Positions 8,801 through 16,297 of a stretch of 64,000 bases of DNA are shown here, piece after piece. The DNA comes from Planctomycetota bacterium. GTDB lineage: Bacteria > Planctomycetota > Phycisphaerae > UBA1845 > UTPLA1. Below the pieces are notes generated by a model. It was not told the origin of the DNA, ran no database searches, and saw only the letters and a list, made by a program, of their open reading frames with translations. The stretch covers positions 85,527-149,526 of the forward strand of contig JACRIM010000060.1 in assembly GCA_016235815.1 (NCBI GenBank). The letters are read 5' to 3'. The number at the start of each line of letters is the position of its first letter. Within the stretch, counting starts at the first letter, position 1. Both the position numbers and the translations under genes were made by a program.

Positions 8801-10360
8801 ATCCGATGCCCGGGTGCGTTGAATAACTTCATCATCGGCACCTTTGACATCCCGGCCAACGGCGGAAACGACACGCCGCGCGCCGAGAATGACTGCACCG
8901 CCGCATGTCTGACATGCCCCGGCGACACGGACGGCAACGAGGCCGTGAATTTCAATGACATCGATGAATTCGTCAGCGCGTTGCTCGGCATCACGCCGAA
9001 TCCCTGTGCCGACGTCAATGTCGATACGCGGACCGATGGTCTCGACATTCGCAACATGATCGCACTTGTTCTGGCAAACGGCGGCGTTGGAACGTCCTGC
9101 CTCCCGCCGGCCCAGATCGACATCGCTCGTTGCGATAATGCCAGCCCGCCCAATGACTGCCCGAACAGCGCCAATCTGTGGTGCCTCTACACCGTCGATA
9201 CCGGACAAGCAGGCTTGGCCTCATGTGTGGTCGTCGGTCCCTCCGGTGCAACCACAATCTCCGAAGGCGAGCAGTTCTGCGTCGAGTGCCCAGCGGCCAG
9301 CGGCCCCTGCGGTACGGCCGGAACCAAGGTCCAGTTCCGCTGGGTCAATCACAACGGTGCAGGCCAGGATTGTGTCTTCCTTGCGACGCTGCAATCGACA
9401 AGCTGCACCAACTGCAGCGGCCTGAATAAGCGATTCCAGGCCCCGCCGATTCCAAGTTCGATCAAAGTCCTCGACTGGAACTTGCTCAACTACTCCGGAG
9501 GGCGAACCGCTGACTACCAGGCCGTGCTGAACGCCGTCCTGCCCGATGTCATCATCGCACAGGAAGTCGTTGGCACGACCGGTCGCGATGCCTTCCTCGC
9601 CGTTCTCAACGGCGGTGGCGGTCCCGGTGGCTACAACGTGGCCACCTTTACCGACGGTCCAGATTCCGACAATGCCCTCTACTATCGAACCTCGAGGATC
9701 ACCTTTGCCGGCGCCGGCGATTACACCACCGTCGCGACGACTCCGCGAATTACCGATCGATGGAAGATAGGCGTCGTCGGTTACACCAATCCCGATGCCA
9801 ACATTTACATCTACTCGATGCATTTGAAGGCAGGCAGCACCGCACCGGATCAGGCCGATCGTTTGACGGCGGCAACGGCGGTTCGCAATCACGCGAACAA
9901 CCTCCCAGCCGGTTCAAACATCATCTTTGCCGGCGACTTCAACTTGCAATCCAGCGCGGAGGGAAGCTATCAGCAGTTCGTCGGCTCGCAGGTCGACAAT
10001 GATGGTCGATGCTTCGATCCAATCAATTCGCCGGGAACGTGGAACATCAACCCCGCGTTCGCGCCGATTCACACTCAGTCTCCGCACCAGGACAACCCGG
10101 GCTCTCCGCCGGGCGCCTCCAACGGCGGACTGGATGATCGCTTTGACTTCATCCTGATGTCGTCGGCTTTGCTTGATGGCTCTGGTACGGCCTACATGGC
10201 CGGCACTTATCGTGCTTATGGCAATGACGGCAACCACTTCAACAAGGACATCAACGATGCTCCGACCATTCCCGAGGGTGCGACAATTGCCAACGCACTC
10301 CACGCGTGCTCGGATCACCTGCCGGTCCTTTGCCAGATTCAGTTGCCGTCGAATCCGTAA
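5813..10360 (+). CDS. Large secreted mosaic protein with C-terminal endonuclease/exonuclease/phosphatase domain
   Basis: The ATG at 5813 follows AAGGAG and starts a signal peptide (cut near SPASAALIAYW) in a 1515-residue protein. In order: a lectin-like or jelly-roll region (about 34-200); a Cys-rich GACC repeat (about 207-245); a lamin-tail-like domain beginning IVINEIRIDQ (about 247-365); two more GACC repeats (about 463-545); an OB-fold-like region of the type found beside secreted nucleases (about 560-775); a GGCC repeat (about 786); a second lamin-tail-like domain starting VVINEIRVDQ (about 826-930); a dockerin-like pair with GDTDGNEAVNFNDID (about 1034-1100); and an EEP domain (about 1214-1515) with DWNLLNY, QEV, MHLKAG, GDFNLQ and SDHLPV. 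The EEP motifs predict a metal-dependent DNase or phosphoesterase outside the cytoplasm. A strong terminator follows. The upstream in-frame ATG at 5501 lacks a ribosome site. Confidence 0.88.
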   Translation: MFAKTGRHVGRIIAGVALVCCIGLASSPASAALIAYWDFNDSVGTSGPPNLIVDQGAGTLTHNFDDPTANVTHFTGTNIGALPGVPLANRALALVAGSASINNGKEIIIAVNTTGKTGIVMTYATQRTAEGFNNNQVAYSTNGGGSFTDYQAAYDPATAFALRTVDFGSLLDNNANIQIRIRFDGATSNTGNNRIDNIHIFSGGIPTGACCTAGGSCTIELRDNCLNVINGNYLGDGTTCGVCPNYANIVINEIRIDQNADDVDEYFEIAGPPNTSLNGLSYIVIGDGAVADGSGVIESIVDLSGKTTGADGRFFCALDNDTLQVLPAGVTHAAADLIADFQFENSDNVTHMLVSGFRGTAGQDLDVDEDCNLDAGLPWVQEVDGVSLVENPGPPPFPAGDECFYRISVGPESVGVLTFVPGHIYRYDGAMNPVDGPGRPWVIGPFDAVQGTDTPGAVNAISTGACCTGSCVVNTRDQCLALTGVWQGRNTTCTPNPCSGACCSPTDVCTITSRASCESGGGSYQGGGTTCSPTPCTCTDLATARAVLPPPVSPDPTAPSWNSGVRICNAVVTSTTDLVSSPNQKSFAIQDTSGGDGRSAITVFGANAIVDTALAGVVPGSSINIQGVIITFNGLLELADGPTSTNPAQILPLTNFKNNGVVGVPAPRITTLAELQDANPTAETIESEYVQVNCIAFTQGDGTAVFNGPANYTITDGTNSMLVRVATNALDWQGELIPTTPCNIRGIVTQFDGSVPRDGGYQILVRGLGFADPDDLDNPASCGPTGGCCLPGPTCRTGLTAALCAGLGGVYRGDGTNCISPNCPTTDGVVINEIRVDQPTAGDPDEYFELKGPPNVPLGSLTYLVIGDGAAACGSGVIEEVTPLSLKVMPAGGLFLCAESTYTLGGAVDLTTVLDFEDDDNTTHMLVENYVAPASSACGNIDLDTNDDGILDITPWTRVLSSIAIVKDSTNPPVGTERYYGPTVGPVPGGFSPGHVIRCPGALNNFIIGTFDIPANGGNDTPRAENDCTAACLTCPGDTDGNEAVNFNDIDEFVSALLGITPNPCADVNVDTRTDGLDIRNMIALVLANGGVGTSCLPPAQIDIARCDNASPPNDCPNSANLWCLYTVDTGQAGLASCVVVGPSGATTISEGEQFCVECPAASGPCGTAGTKVQFRWVNHNGAGQDCVFLATLQSTSCTNCSGLNKRFQAPPIPSSIKVLDWNLLNYSGGRTADYQAVLNAVLPDVIIAQEVVGTTGRDAFLAVLNGGGGPGGYNVATFTDGPDSDNALYYRTSRITFAGAGDYTTVATTPRITDRWKIGVVGYTNPDANIYIYSMHLKAGSTAPDQADRLTAATAVRNHANNLPAGSNIIFAGDFNLQSSAEGSYQQFVGSQVDNDGRCFDPINSPGTWNINPAFAPIHTQSPHQDNPGSPPGASNGGLDDRFDFILMSSALLDGSGTAYMAGTYRAYGNDGNHFNKDINDAPTIPEGATIANALHACSDHLPVLCQIQLPSNP

Positions 10361-10390
10361 GCGATCGACGACACGCTGACCTGTCAATCA

Positions 10391-10432
10391 AAACGGGGCG
10401 TTCACTGACATGGTGAACGCCCCGTTTCTTTT
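10391..10432 (+). terminator. Rho-independent terminator (likely bidirectional)
   Basis: A perfect 15-bp inverted repeat, AAACGGGGCGTTCAC at 10391-10405 and its complement at 10413-10427, encloses a 7-base loop and is followed by CTTTTC. It lies between the convergent stops of the secreted nuclease (10360) and the DUF6599-like gene (10461), and reads AAAACG/CGTTTT on both strands, so it can serve both. Confidence 0.93.
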
Positions 10433-10460
10433 CGTGTAAAAGAGAAAACGCGATGTTGAG

Positions 10461-11537
10461 TTACTGAGGAAGGAGTTTCAGCACACGCGGAAGCATGTAC
10501 TGCATGGACTCTTCCTCGGCCGTCCACGTGCCGGCAAGAAACGACCCCTGAGCCGGCACAACACTGGCGCTTCGCACGATCTCATCCGTCGATTTGCCGA
10601 TCAACCGCGAATACCGCGCATAGGCATCGTGCGCCGCCTTAATGGTCGGATAGTTCACTACCCATACCGTGTTTGGCCGCCGTGCGTCCGGCACGTCATA
10701 GCTGGCAATGCACATCAATGTGTCTTTCCCCAGCCCCAGAATTGCAGCGACCCCCGGTACATCCAGTGAATAATCAAGTTCGATCGCATCTGGTCGAATG
10801 CTCGCCGGGTGTCGAACGAGCCACAATCGCCCCGGACGCCGGTTCTCTTCCGGCAGCGCATGAAGGATCGGCGGCAAATCCTCCCGCGTGATCTTTCCGC
10901 AGAGGTTCATCAGCAGGCGGATCATTTCCTCCGTCGTCTCGCTGTCGTCCTCGCCCGCCGAAAGGAAAACGTAGCACTTGCCTTGCCAGCAATGTAGGGC
11001 GAGGCCGCCGGCATGTTCGACGCGTGTCTCGCCGCCGATGCGATAGATCTCCGGCGAACTGGAGCGACACGTCAGAATTCCATAGGCATCCTCAGCGGAT
11101 GTCGTTTCAATAACGCATAGTGCGGCCTTTACGGCTGGTTGCGATCCCCGACGTAGCGAATAGGTACATCGCGCCGCCGATTTGATCCGAAAATACCCCA
11201 ATCGAGTCGCTTCGGCTTCCGAAAAAACGCGGGCCAGCGCCGCCGGCGCGAAGACCCTCACCGGCTCGACCTTGGTCCAGTTCCCATCTTTGTGCGACAC
11301 GGGGATATAAGCGGGCGACCGTGGATCGTCTTCCCCGTCGACACCGACCGCCGCGCTCGTATTGCTGGAGATGCTCGATGCGGGTTGGCCGGCCGGCTGA
11401 GACGTGGACCCAGGGCGAAACCGGTCGCAACCCATCGGCGAACCGGCCAGCGCAAGGCCTGTGAATAGCGCGACGCGCGTTCGCCATCGTTCGGCCCGCG
11501 ACGGATTTGTTGTCGTTCGCACCGTCACGATCCGCAT
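10461..11537 (-). CDS. DUF6599-like exported protein
   Basis: The ATG at 11537 gives 358 residues starting MRIVTVRTTT, with a hydrophobic stretch (VALFTGLALAGSPMGC) that may be a signal peptide or an atypical lipoprotein signal; the -3 position is Pro, so the lipobox is poor. The middle contains the pattern EDAYGILTCRSS...IGGETRVEHAGGLALHCWQGKCYVFL, which resembles planctomycete DUF6599 proteins, a family of unknown function. The same frame stays open upstream to 12245, but that part is antisense to cmk and has no protein-like features. There is no clear ribosome site at 11537, so the start is uncertain. The cmk gene diverges about 95 bases away. Confidence 0.7.
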   Translation of the reverse strand: MRIVTVRTTTNPSRAERWRTRVALFTGLALAGSPMGCDRFRPGSTSQPAGQPASSISSNTSAAVGVDGEDDPRSPAYIPVSHKDGNWTKVEPVRVFAPAALARVFSEAEATRLGYFRIKSAARCTYSLRRGSQPAVKAALCVIETTSAEDAYGILTCRSSSPEIYRIGGETRVEHAGGLALHCWQGKCYVFLSAGEDDSETTEEMIRLLMNLCGKITREDLPPILHALPEENRRPGRLWLVRHPASIRPDAIELDYSLDVPGVAAILGLGKDTLMCIASYDVPDARRPNTVWVVNYPTIKAAHDAYARYSRLIGKSTDEIVRSASVVPAQGSFLAGTWTAEEESMQYMLPRVLKLLPQ

Positions 11538-11630
11538 TGTAGCTGCCGTGCCCGGTCCCGCAATTTCTTTTTTGACCGACCCGCTCCTCGTTTGTATCAT
11601 CAAGCCCCGGTATATGGGCGAGAACAACTC

Positions 11631-12299
11631 ATGATCATCACCATCGACGGACCGGCGGGATCGGGTAAGAGCACGGCGGCTCGCAAACTGGCGGCCAAAC
11701 TTGGCATCGCCTACCTGGATACCGGTGCGATGTACCGCGCCATCGCCTGGGCCGCGCTTCAAAAGGGACTTCGCCTTACCGACGCGGCAGGCCTTATCGA
11801 CGTCGCCCGGACCAGCGACATCGAAGTGGACTGCGGTCCAACCCATACCCGTGTCACACTCAACGGAACGGAAGTTTCCGAAGCAATCCGCTCGATGGCA
11901 GTCAATCAGGCTACGAGTTTCGTTGCCCGGATTCCGGAGATCCGCCAGATTCTCGTGGAGAAGCAGCGACAAATCGGAAATCGTCTGGGCGCACTCGTGA
12001 CCGAGGGTCGCGATCAGGGCAGTGTGGTCTTTCCCAACGCCGATCTGAAGTTTTTCCTCGACGCCAGCATCGATAAACGGTCGATGCGACGCTATCAGGA
12101 ACTCATCGCCGACGGCGAAGAAGCAGCCTACGACATGATTAAGGAGAATCTCGAACAACGAGACGGTAACGACCGCCACCAGTGGGCTCCCCTGCTCGAA
12201 CCGGCGACCGCCATTCACATCGATACGACCCAGATGACCATTCATGAGGTCATTGAGCGTCTATTGGAAGAGATCCGGAAACGTAATCTGGCCCCGTGA
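11631..12299 (+). CDS. cmk: Cytidylate kinase
   Basis: This is a 222-residue P-loop kinase that phosphorylates CMP/dCMP with ATP in pyrimidine nucleotide metabolism. The P-loop GPAGSGKST lies at residues 7-15, followed by LAAKLGIAYLDTGAMYRA, the LNGTEVSEAIR segment, TEGRDQGSVVFPNADLKFFLDAS and a C-terminal ATAIHIDTT, all typical of Cmk. Length matches the family. The ATG at 11631 starts MIITIDG; the frame upstream is antisense-side noise. plsC follows after 54 bases, a cmk-plsC order known from other bacteria, so the two are probably one transcript. Confidence 0.96.
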   Translation: MIITIDGPAGSGKSTAARKLAAKLGIAYLDTGAMYRAIAWAALQKGLRLTDAAGLIDVARTSDIEVDCGPTHTRVTLNGTEVSEAIRSMAVNQATSFVARIPEIRQILVEKQRQIGNRLGALVTEGRDQGSVVFPNADLKFFLDASIDKRSMRRYQELIADGEEAAYDMIKENLEQRDGNDRHQWAPLLEPATAIHIDTTQMTIHEVIERLLEEIRKRNLAP

Positions 12300-12353
12300 T
12301 CGTCACGGTCACGCATTTCTTTCGTCGCGACCATCATCGGTGCTGCTAATCAC

Positions 12354-13001
12354 ATGCGCTTGTACTATCACATCGTCCGGTACTTTACGAATTGGTTTCT
12401 CGTCATTTTTTTCCGGGGCCGCGTCTTCGGGCTCCGAAATTTTCCCGCGCAGGGCGGCGTTCTCCTCGCGTCGAACCATCAAAGTTATCTTGATCCGGTG
12501 CTCGATGTCCTCGCCCTTCAGCGCGAAGGCAACTTCATGGCACGCGATACGTTGTTTAAGAATCCCCTGTTCAAGCGGCTCATCGAGTCGCTCAATGCCT
12601 TCCCCGTCAAGCGCGGAGCCGCGGATGTGGGAGCCGTAAAGGAGATCCTTCGCCGACTGCGCGATGGGCGAGTGGTCGTGGTTTACCCGGAAGGAACTCG
12701 TACGCTCACCGGCGAGATCGGACCGATCAACTCCAACACGCTGGCAATCGCCAAAAAGGCCGGGGTCGCGATTGTTCCCACGGTCATTGATGGAGCGTTC
12801 GAGTCCTGGCCTCGCACGCGCGTTGTTCCCTTTCCCTCTCGCATTTATGTAACGTACTGCGAGGCCATAACCGCAGTGCAGGTTCGTGAATGGTCGCTTG
12901 AGCAAATCACCGAAACTGTGGCTGTCCGATTGAAACAGGGACTTCAACACTCTCGTCGGCGGCGCGGTGTAAGCAACCGAATCCAATTCCCCCCACGCTG
13001 A
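12354..13001 (+). CDS. plsC: 1-acyl-sn-glycerol-3-phosphate acyltransferase (PlsC family)
   Basis: The 215-residue protein has an N-terminal hydrophobic segment (TNWFLVIFF) and the PlsC motifs: NHQSYLD with His42 and Asp47 (H-x4-D), FPVKRG, and YPEGTR at 111-116, followed by a variant of the IVP motif (VAIVPTVIDG). It would transfer an acyl chain to lysophosphatidic acid at the inner membrane to make phosphatidic acid. It lies directly downstream of cmk. A GC-rich hairpin follows the stop. Confidence 0.93.
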   Translation: MRLYYHIVRYFTNWFLVIFFRGRVFGLRNFPAQGGVLLASNHQSYLDPVLDVLALQREGNFMARDTLFKNPLFKRLIESLNAFPVKRGAADVGAVKEILRRLRDGRVVVVYPEGTRTLTGEIGPINSNTLAIAKKAGVAIVPTVIDGAFESWPRTRVVPFPSRIYVTYCEAITAVQVREWSLEQITETVAVRLKQGLQHSRRRRGVSNRIQFPPR

Positions 13002-13026
13002 TCGCTGATTTTCGTAAAAAGCCGAT

Positions 13027-13058
13027 GGGGGATGGCCGCCAGTGCGACGGCCACCCCC
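13027..13058 (+). terminator. GC-rich hairpin after plsC, possible terminator
   Basis: GGGGG-A-TGGCCG (13027-13038) pairs with CGGCCA-CCCCC (13048-13058) around a 9-base loop, with only one bulged A. No T-tract follows, so this may be a pause or RNA-stability hairpin rather than a full intrinsic terminator. Confidence 0.55.
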
Positions 13059-13513
13059 GTAGCGTGGTGTTGGGAAAGAAAGGGAGGAGTAGGGCTTGGA
13101 GGCGATTCTTCTCACCTCGTCGCTACAAGGAGCAAATGGCGTGCCAAGCTCCCCTAACCCGAGAATATGCCCTCGAAGCGTCGATTCGGCACATTGGGTA
13201 ACTTGAAATCGTGTGCCAGGCTCGAAAACAGGGCTATATTTCTCAGCCGCCGCGGGGGCTTGGGTAACATTACCCATTTTATCACCAAGTCAAAGCCGCA
13301 TTTCGCCAGAGTTGACGGTTTTCAGATGTGCATAAACTCACATAATGGCTGAGTTTACAGCACGCCGCTTTACCTGGGAATGCAGGGTCTTCCCTCTTGA
13401 TTCGGCCTCGCTGTTGCCCTATTATTGTCGAGTAGCTTAGAAGGGGACAGCGCATCCTCTGCAACCTGCGGTTCAGGTGGCACGTGGACTCATCGGTTCC
13501 CTGCAAGGCATAG
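13059..13513. other. Intergenic region upstream of the PEP-CTERM gene
   Basis: About 450 bases with no credible gene. It contains an inverted repeat TGGGTAA-CA-TTACCCA at 13261-13276 and another TTGGGTAAC at 13195-13203, which could form a regulatory site. It presumably holds the promoter for the PEP-CTERM gene. Confidence 0.4.
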
Positions 13514-14185
13514 GTGGCAAGGGTGAAGCGAAGCGTATCGGTCCTATTTATCGCACTGCTTGTGGCGTCGGCGTTCCTTCCATGGCCGTCGATCGCAACG
13601 GCAACTCCCTGCACGTCGTTGCCGATGCAGATGACCCAGGTCGAGATGACTCCGACCAATTGGAGCAATCCGCTCCTCACCATCCCCAAGTTCGACCCCA
13701 TCAATGGCAACCTGTGCATGGTTGTCGTGCGACTAAGTGCGAGTCTTGAGGCCGCCCTACACGCAACGAACACCGCAGCCGTCCCTGCTTCATTAACGGC
13801 CACCATGAATGTCAATGCAAATATCACGGCTCCGGCCCCGATCGCCAACTTCTCGGCAACGCCGATTGCGTCAATGCAAACCATCAACGTTCCCGCGATG
13901 GGTTCAACCGATTTCCTTGCCGGCCCGGTGCCCTCGTTTGTCGAGCAGACCTTCACGACACCCGGCGATCTGAACCAGTTCGTCGGACCCGGTACGCTCT
14001 TTTTCGGTGCCTCTGCCAACGGCAACTTCAGCTTTACCACCAATACCGGCAATGCCGATCTCACCGGAACGACGCGAGCCTCGGCGAAAATCATCGTCAC
14101 CTACTACGTACCCGAACCCGGCACGATCTCACTGCTCGGCTTCGGAGCCTTCACGTTGGTTACACGACGCCGGACGCGCCGCTAG
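13514..14185 (+). CDS. PEP-CTERM sorting-domain protein (choice-of-anchor type)
   Basis: This is a 223-residue exported protein: a signal peptide (SVSVLFIALLVASAFL), a beta-rich middle containing LLTIPKFDPINGNL, like the start of choice-of-anchor domains, and a PEP-CTERM tail with VPEPGT, a hydrophobic helix (ISLLGFGAFTLV) and a basic end (RRRTRR). PEP-CTERM tails are recognised by exosortase, which removes them and passes the protein to the surface or matrix; no exosortase is in the window. The start may be the GTG at 13514 or the GTG at 13523; both have purine-rich upstream sequence. The function of the mature domain is unknown. Confidence 0.85.
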   Translation: MARVKRSVSVLFIALLVASAFLPWPSIATATPCTSLPMQMTQVEMTPTNWSNPLLTIPKFDPINGNLCMVVVRLSASLEAALHATNTAAVPASLTATMNVNANITAPAPIANFSATPIASMQTINVPAMGSTDFLAGPVPSFVEQTFTTPGDLNQFVGPGTLFFGASANGNFSFTTNTGNADLTGTTRASAKIIVTYYVPEPGTISLLGFGAFTLVTRRRTRR

Positions 14186-14269
14186 TCCTTCTCTCATATC
14201 ATCGTCCTCGTCAATTCTGCTGCTGTTTTTGCGCGCCCGTTTCCCGGCTAACGGATACACTCTCCGCGT

Positions 14270-15445
14270 ATGAAAAGTGACCGAATTCGAATCATTTCGA
14301 CTGCCGACGCTCTTGAGACACTCATTCGCGACCTGCGCAAGCTCGGGTGGTTCGCTTTTGACACCGAATTCGTTGGCGAAGACCGCTATCAACCCGAAGT
14401 CTGCCTGATCCAGGTTTCGACCGATCATGTCGACGCCCTTATCGACCCGCTCACGCCGCTCGACGCCACTCCGCTATGGGAGCTTGTCGCCGATCCAACA
14501 ATTGAAAAAGTCGTTCACGCCGGTTCGGAAGACCTCTCCCTGTGCCAGCTCCAAATTGGCAAGCCCGCAGCCAACGTCGTGGACCTTCAGATCGCCGCCG
14601 GAATCGCCGGGCTGGGATATCCGATCAACCTCGCCCGACTTTGTCGCGTGACGACCGGCGAGTCCCTGCACAAGTCGCAAACGCTTACCGATTGGCGCCG
14701 CCGCCCGCTCAATCAGGAGCAGATCGAATACGCGGCTGAAGATGTACGACACCTGCCCGGTGCGCGCCGCCATCTTCACGCCCTTCTCACCAAGCTGGGA
14801 CGCTGGCCCTGGCTTCAGGAGGAATGCGCCGAGCTGTGCAGGGAAACCGCGAAGCAAAAGGCGGAACCGACTCAGATCAGCCGACTCAAAGGCGCTGGCT
14901 CATTGCGCGGGCGTGAGTGGAACATCGCTGAAGCATTGTTGATTGAGCGAAACACCCTTGCCCAGCAACTCGACCGCCCTCCGCGCGTCGTCCTGAAGGA
15001 TCATCTCCTCATCGAGCTTGCCCGCCGCGGCTGGACCGATGTGGAACGAATGAGGACGCTTCGCGGATTGAATGTTAGTACCACGGGGCTCAAGCGATTT
15101 GCCGCTGCGATCGAGGCTGCCAAAAAGCTCCCGCCGCCCCAACACGTCGACCTGGATTCCGAGGGCGACTCCAACGAAGAGGAAATGCTTCTGTCGCTGC
15201 TCACGGCCGTCCTGCGCGATTACTGCAATCGATCGACACTCTCCTACTCCATCCTTGCCACCAAAGACGACCTGCGAAAAGTTGTCCGGCCCTACACCCG
15301 CGCAGACAAGAAAGGCGAAAGCCCCCTCGAAAAGGGTTGGCGACGCGACGCCGTCGGGAGCCTGCTCGTGGACATCATTGAAGGCCGCCGGAAACTTGCC
15401 GTAAATCGCTCAGGGGAGGGCTACGGCTTGACGATGATCGAATAG
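14270..15445 (+). CDS. rnd: Ribonuclease D
   Basis: The 391-residue protein has a DEDDy 3'-5' exonuclease domain: Asp31 and Glu33 in FDTEFVGED, VHAGSEDLSLCQ around the second Asp, and YAAEDVRHLPGAR carrying the Tyr-Asp pair of the third motif. A middle HRDC-like region (about 210-285) follows. RNase D trims 3' ends of tRNA precursors and other small RNAs in the cytoplasm. The C-terminal 80-90 residues resemble a second HRDC-like or lineage-specific extension. The next gene (HTH-EIIA) starts 24 bases downstream and may share the transcript. Confidence 0.93.
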   Translation: MKSDRIRIISTADALETLIRDLRKLGWFAFDTEFVGEDRYQPEVCLIQVSTDHVDALIDPLTPLDATPLWELVADPTIEKVVHAGSEDLSLCQLQIGKPAANVVDLQIAAGIAGLGYPINLARLCRVTTGESLHKSQTLTDWRRRPLNQEQIEYAAEDVRHLPGARRHLHALLTKLGRWPWLQEECAELCRETAKQKAEPTQISRLKGAGSLRGREWNIAEALLIERNTLAQQLDRPPRVVLKDHLLIELARRGWTDVERMRTLRGLNVSTTGLKRFAAAIEAAKKLPPPQHVDLDSEGDSNEEEMLLSLLTAVLRDYCNRSTLSYSILATKDDLRKVVRPYTRADKKGESPLEKGWRRDAVGSLLVDIIEGRRKLAVNRSGEGYGLTMIE

Positions 15446-15469
15446 CCTTTCAGTGTGGTCGGGTGACGT

Positions 15470-16159
15470 ATGCCCAAGTCGATGATCGGCGTTAAAGAAG
15501 TGGCCGCGGCCCTGCACGTTTCCGTGCGAGAGGTAATCCGGCTTGCCGACGACAAAATACTTCCCGGTCGGCGTGTACGCGGTGAATGGGAATTCCGCGC
15601 CGGTGAAATCTGGAACTGGATCGAAGCGAACCTTCAGTCACTCCCGGAGCGCCGCGAACGAGACCGCCACCCCACGCCGCCAAGCACGCTCCTCATTACC
15701 CCCACAATTAAGTTGGCCGCAATCAAAGTCGATCTTCACGCGAAAACGAAATCATCCGTACTTCGCGAACTTGCCGGGTTGGCGAGTACGGCAGACCAAT
15801 CTCTGGATGAATCATCGCTGATTGCCGCGCTCACGGCCCGCGAAGCCGCCGGCAGCACCGCCTTGCAGGATGGCGTCGCCATTCCGCATCCGGCGTCCCC
15901 TCAATACTCCGAAGGTCCCGTCGTCGCCGCGGCACGCACGTCCGAGGGCGTCATTTTCGGCGAACGCGGGGGCGGACTCACTGATCTTTTCTTCCTCATT
16001 TGCTGCCCGCGACAAGTGGACCACCTGCTCTACCTCGGCCGTCTTTGCCGACTCCTGATCGATCGCCAACTTCAAATCACCCTTCGCGACGCCTCCAACG
16101 AAGACGCGTTCGCCGACGCCATCATCGCCGCCGAATCGCGGCTCTGCCGATCCGTCTGA
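15470..16159 (+). CDS. Helix-turn-helix (excisionase-type) protein fused to a PTS EIIA domain
   Basis: This 229-residue protein has an N-terminal MerR/excisionase-type HTH (GVKEVAAALHVSVREVIRLADDKILPGRRVRGEWEF, about 6-45, given here as the region rather than a motif) and a C-terminal fructose/mannitol-type EIIA domain (about 80-225). The phosphorylatable histidine is His140 in GVAIPHP, in the position of the usual ALPHG-like active site. In the EIIA family this histidine accepts phosphate from HPr; fused to an HTH it more likely reports PTS or PtsNTR state to a DNA or protein target than transports sugar. No EIIB or EIIC gene is nearby. Architecture is seen directly; the regulatory role is inferred. 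Confidence 0.85.
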   Translation: MPKSMIGVKEVAAALHVSVREVIRLADDKILPGRRVRGEWEFRAGEIWNWIEANLQSLPERRERDRHPTPPSTLLITPTIKLAAIKVDLHAKTKSSVLRELAGLASTADQSLDESSLIAALTAREAAGSTALQDGVAIPHPASPQYSEGPVVAAARTSEGVIFGERGGGLTDLFFLICCPRQVDHLLYLGRLCRLLIDRQLQITLRDASNEDAFADAIIAAESRLCRSV

Positions 16160-16297
16160 CCGTTTGGACACCCGCCGCCATTCGCCTAAAATCAGGGCAA
16201 TGCAAAACGCCCTGCCACGAGAACTTGCCCAGCGATCAGACTTACTCCGGCCGCGCGCTGCGATGAGTCCCCGCGCGACACGCCGGAGACGCTGCGC

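Noticed and set aside
11538..12245. N-terminal 236-codon extension of the DUF6599-like gene
   Set aside because: It is antisense to cmk, lacks protein features and would put the signal peptide in the middle of the protein.
13167..13352. A 61-codon + strand frame before the PEP-CTERM gene
   Set aside because: No ribosome site, no domain or signal peptide, and it spans the inverted repeat at 13261.
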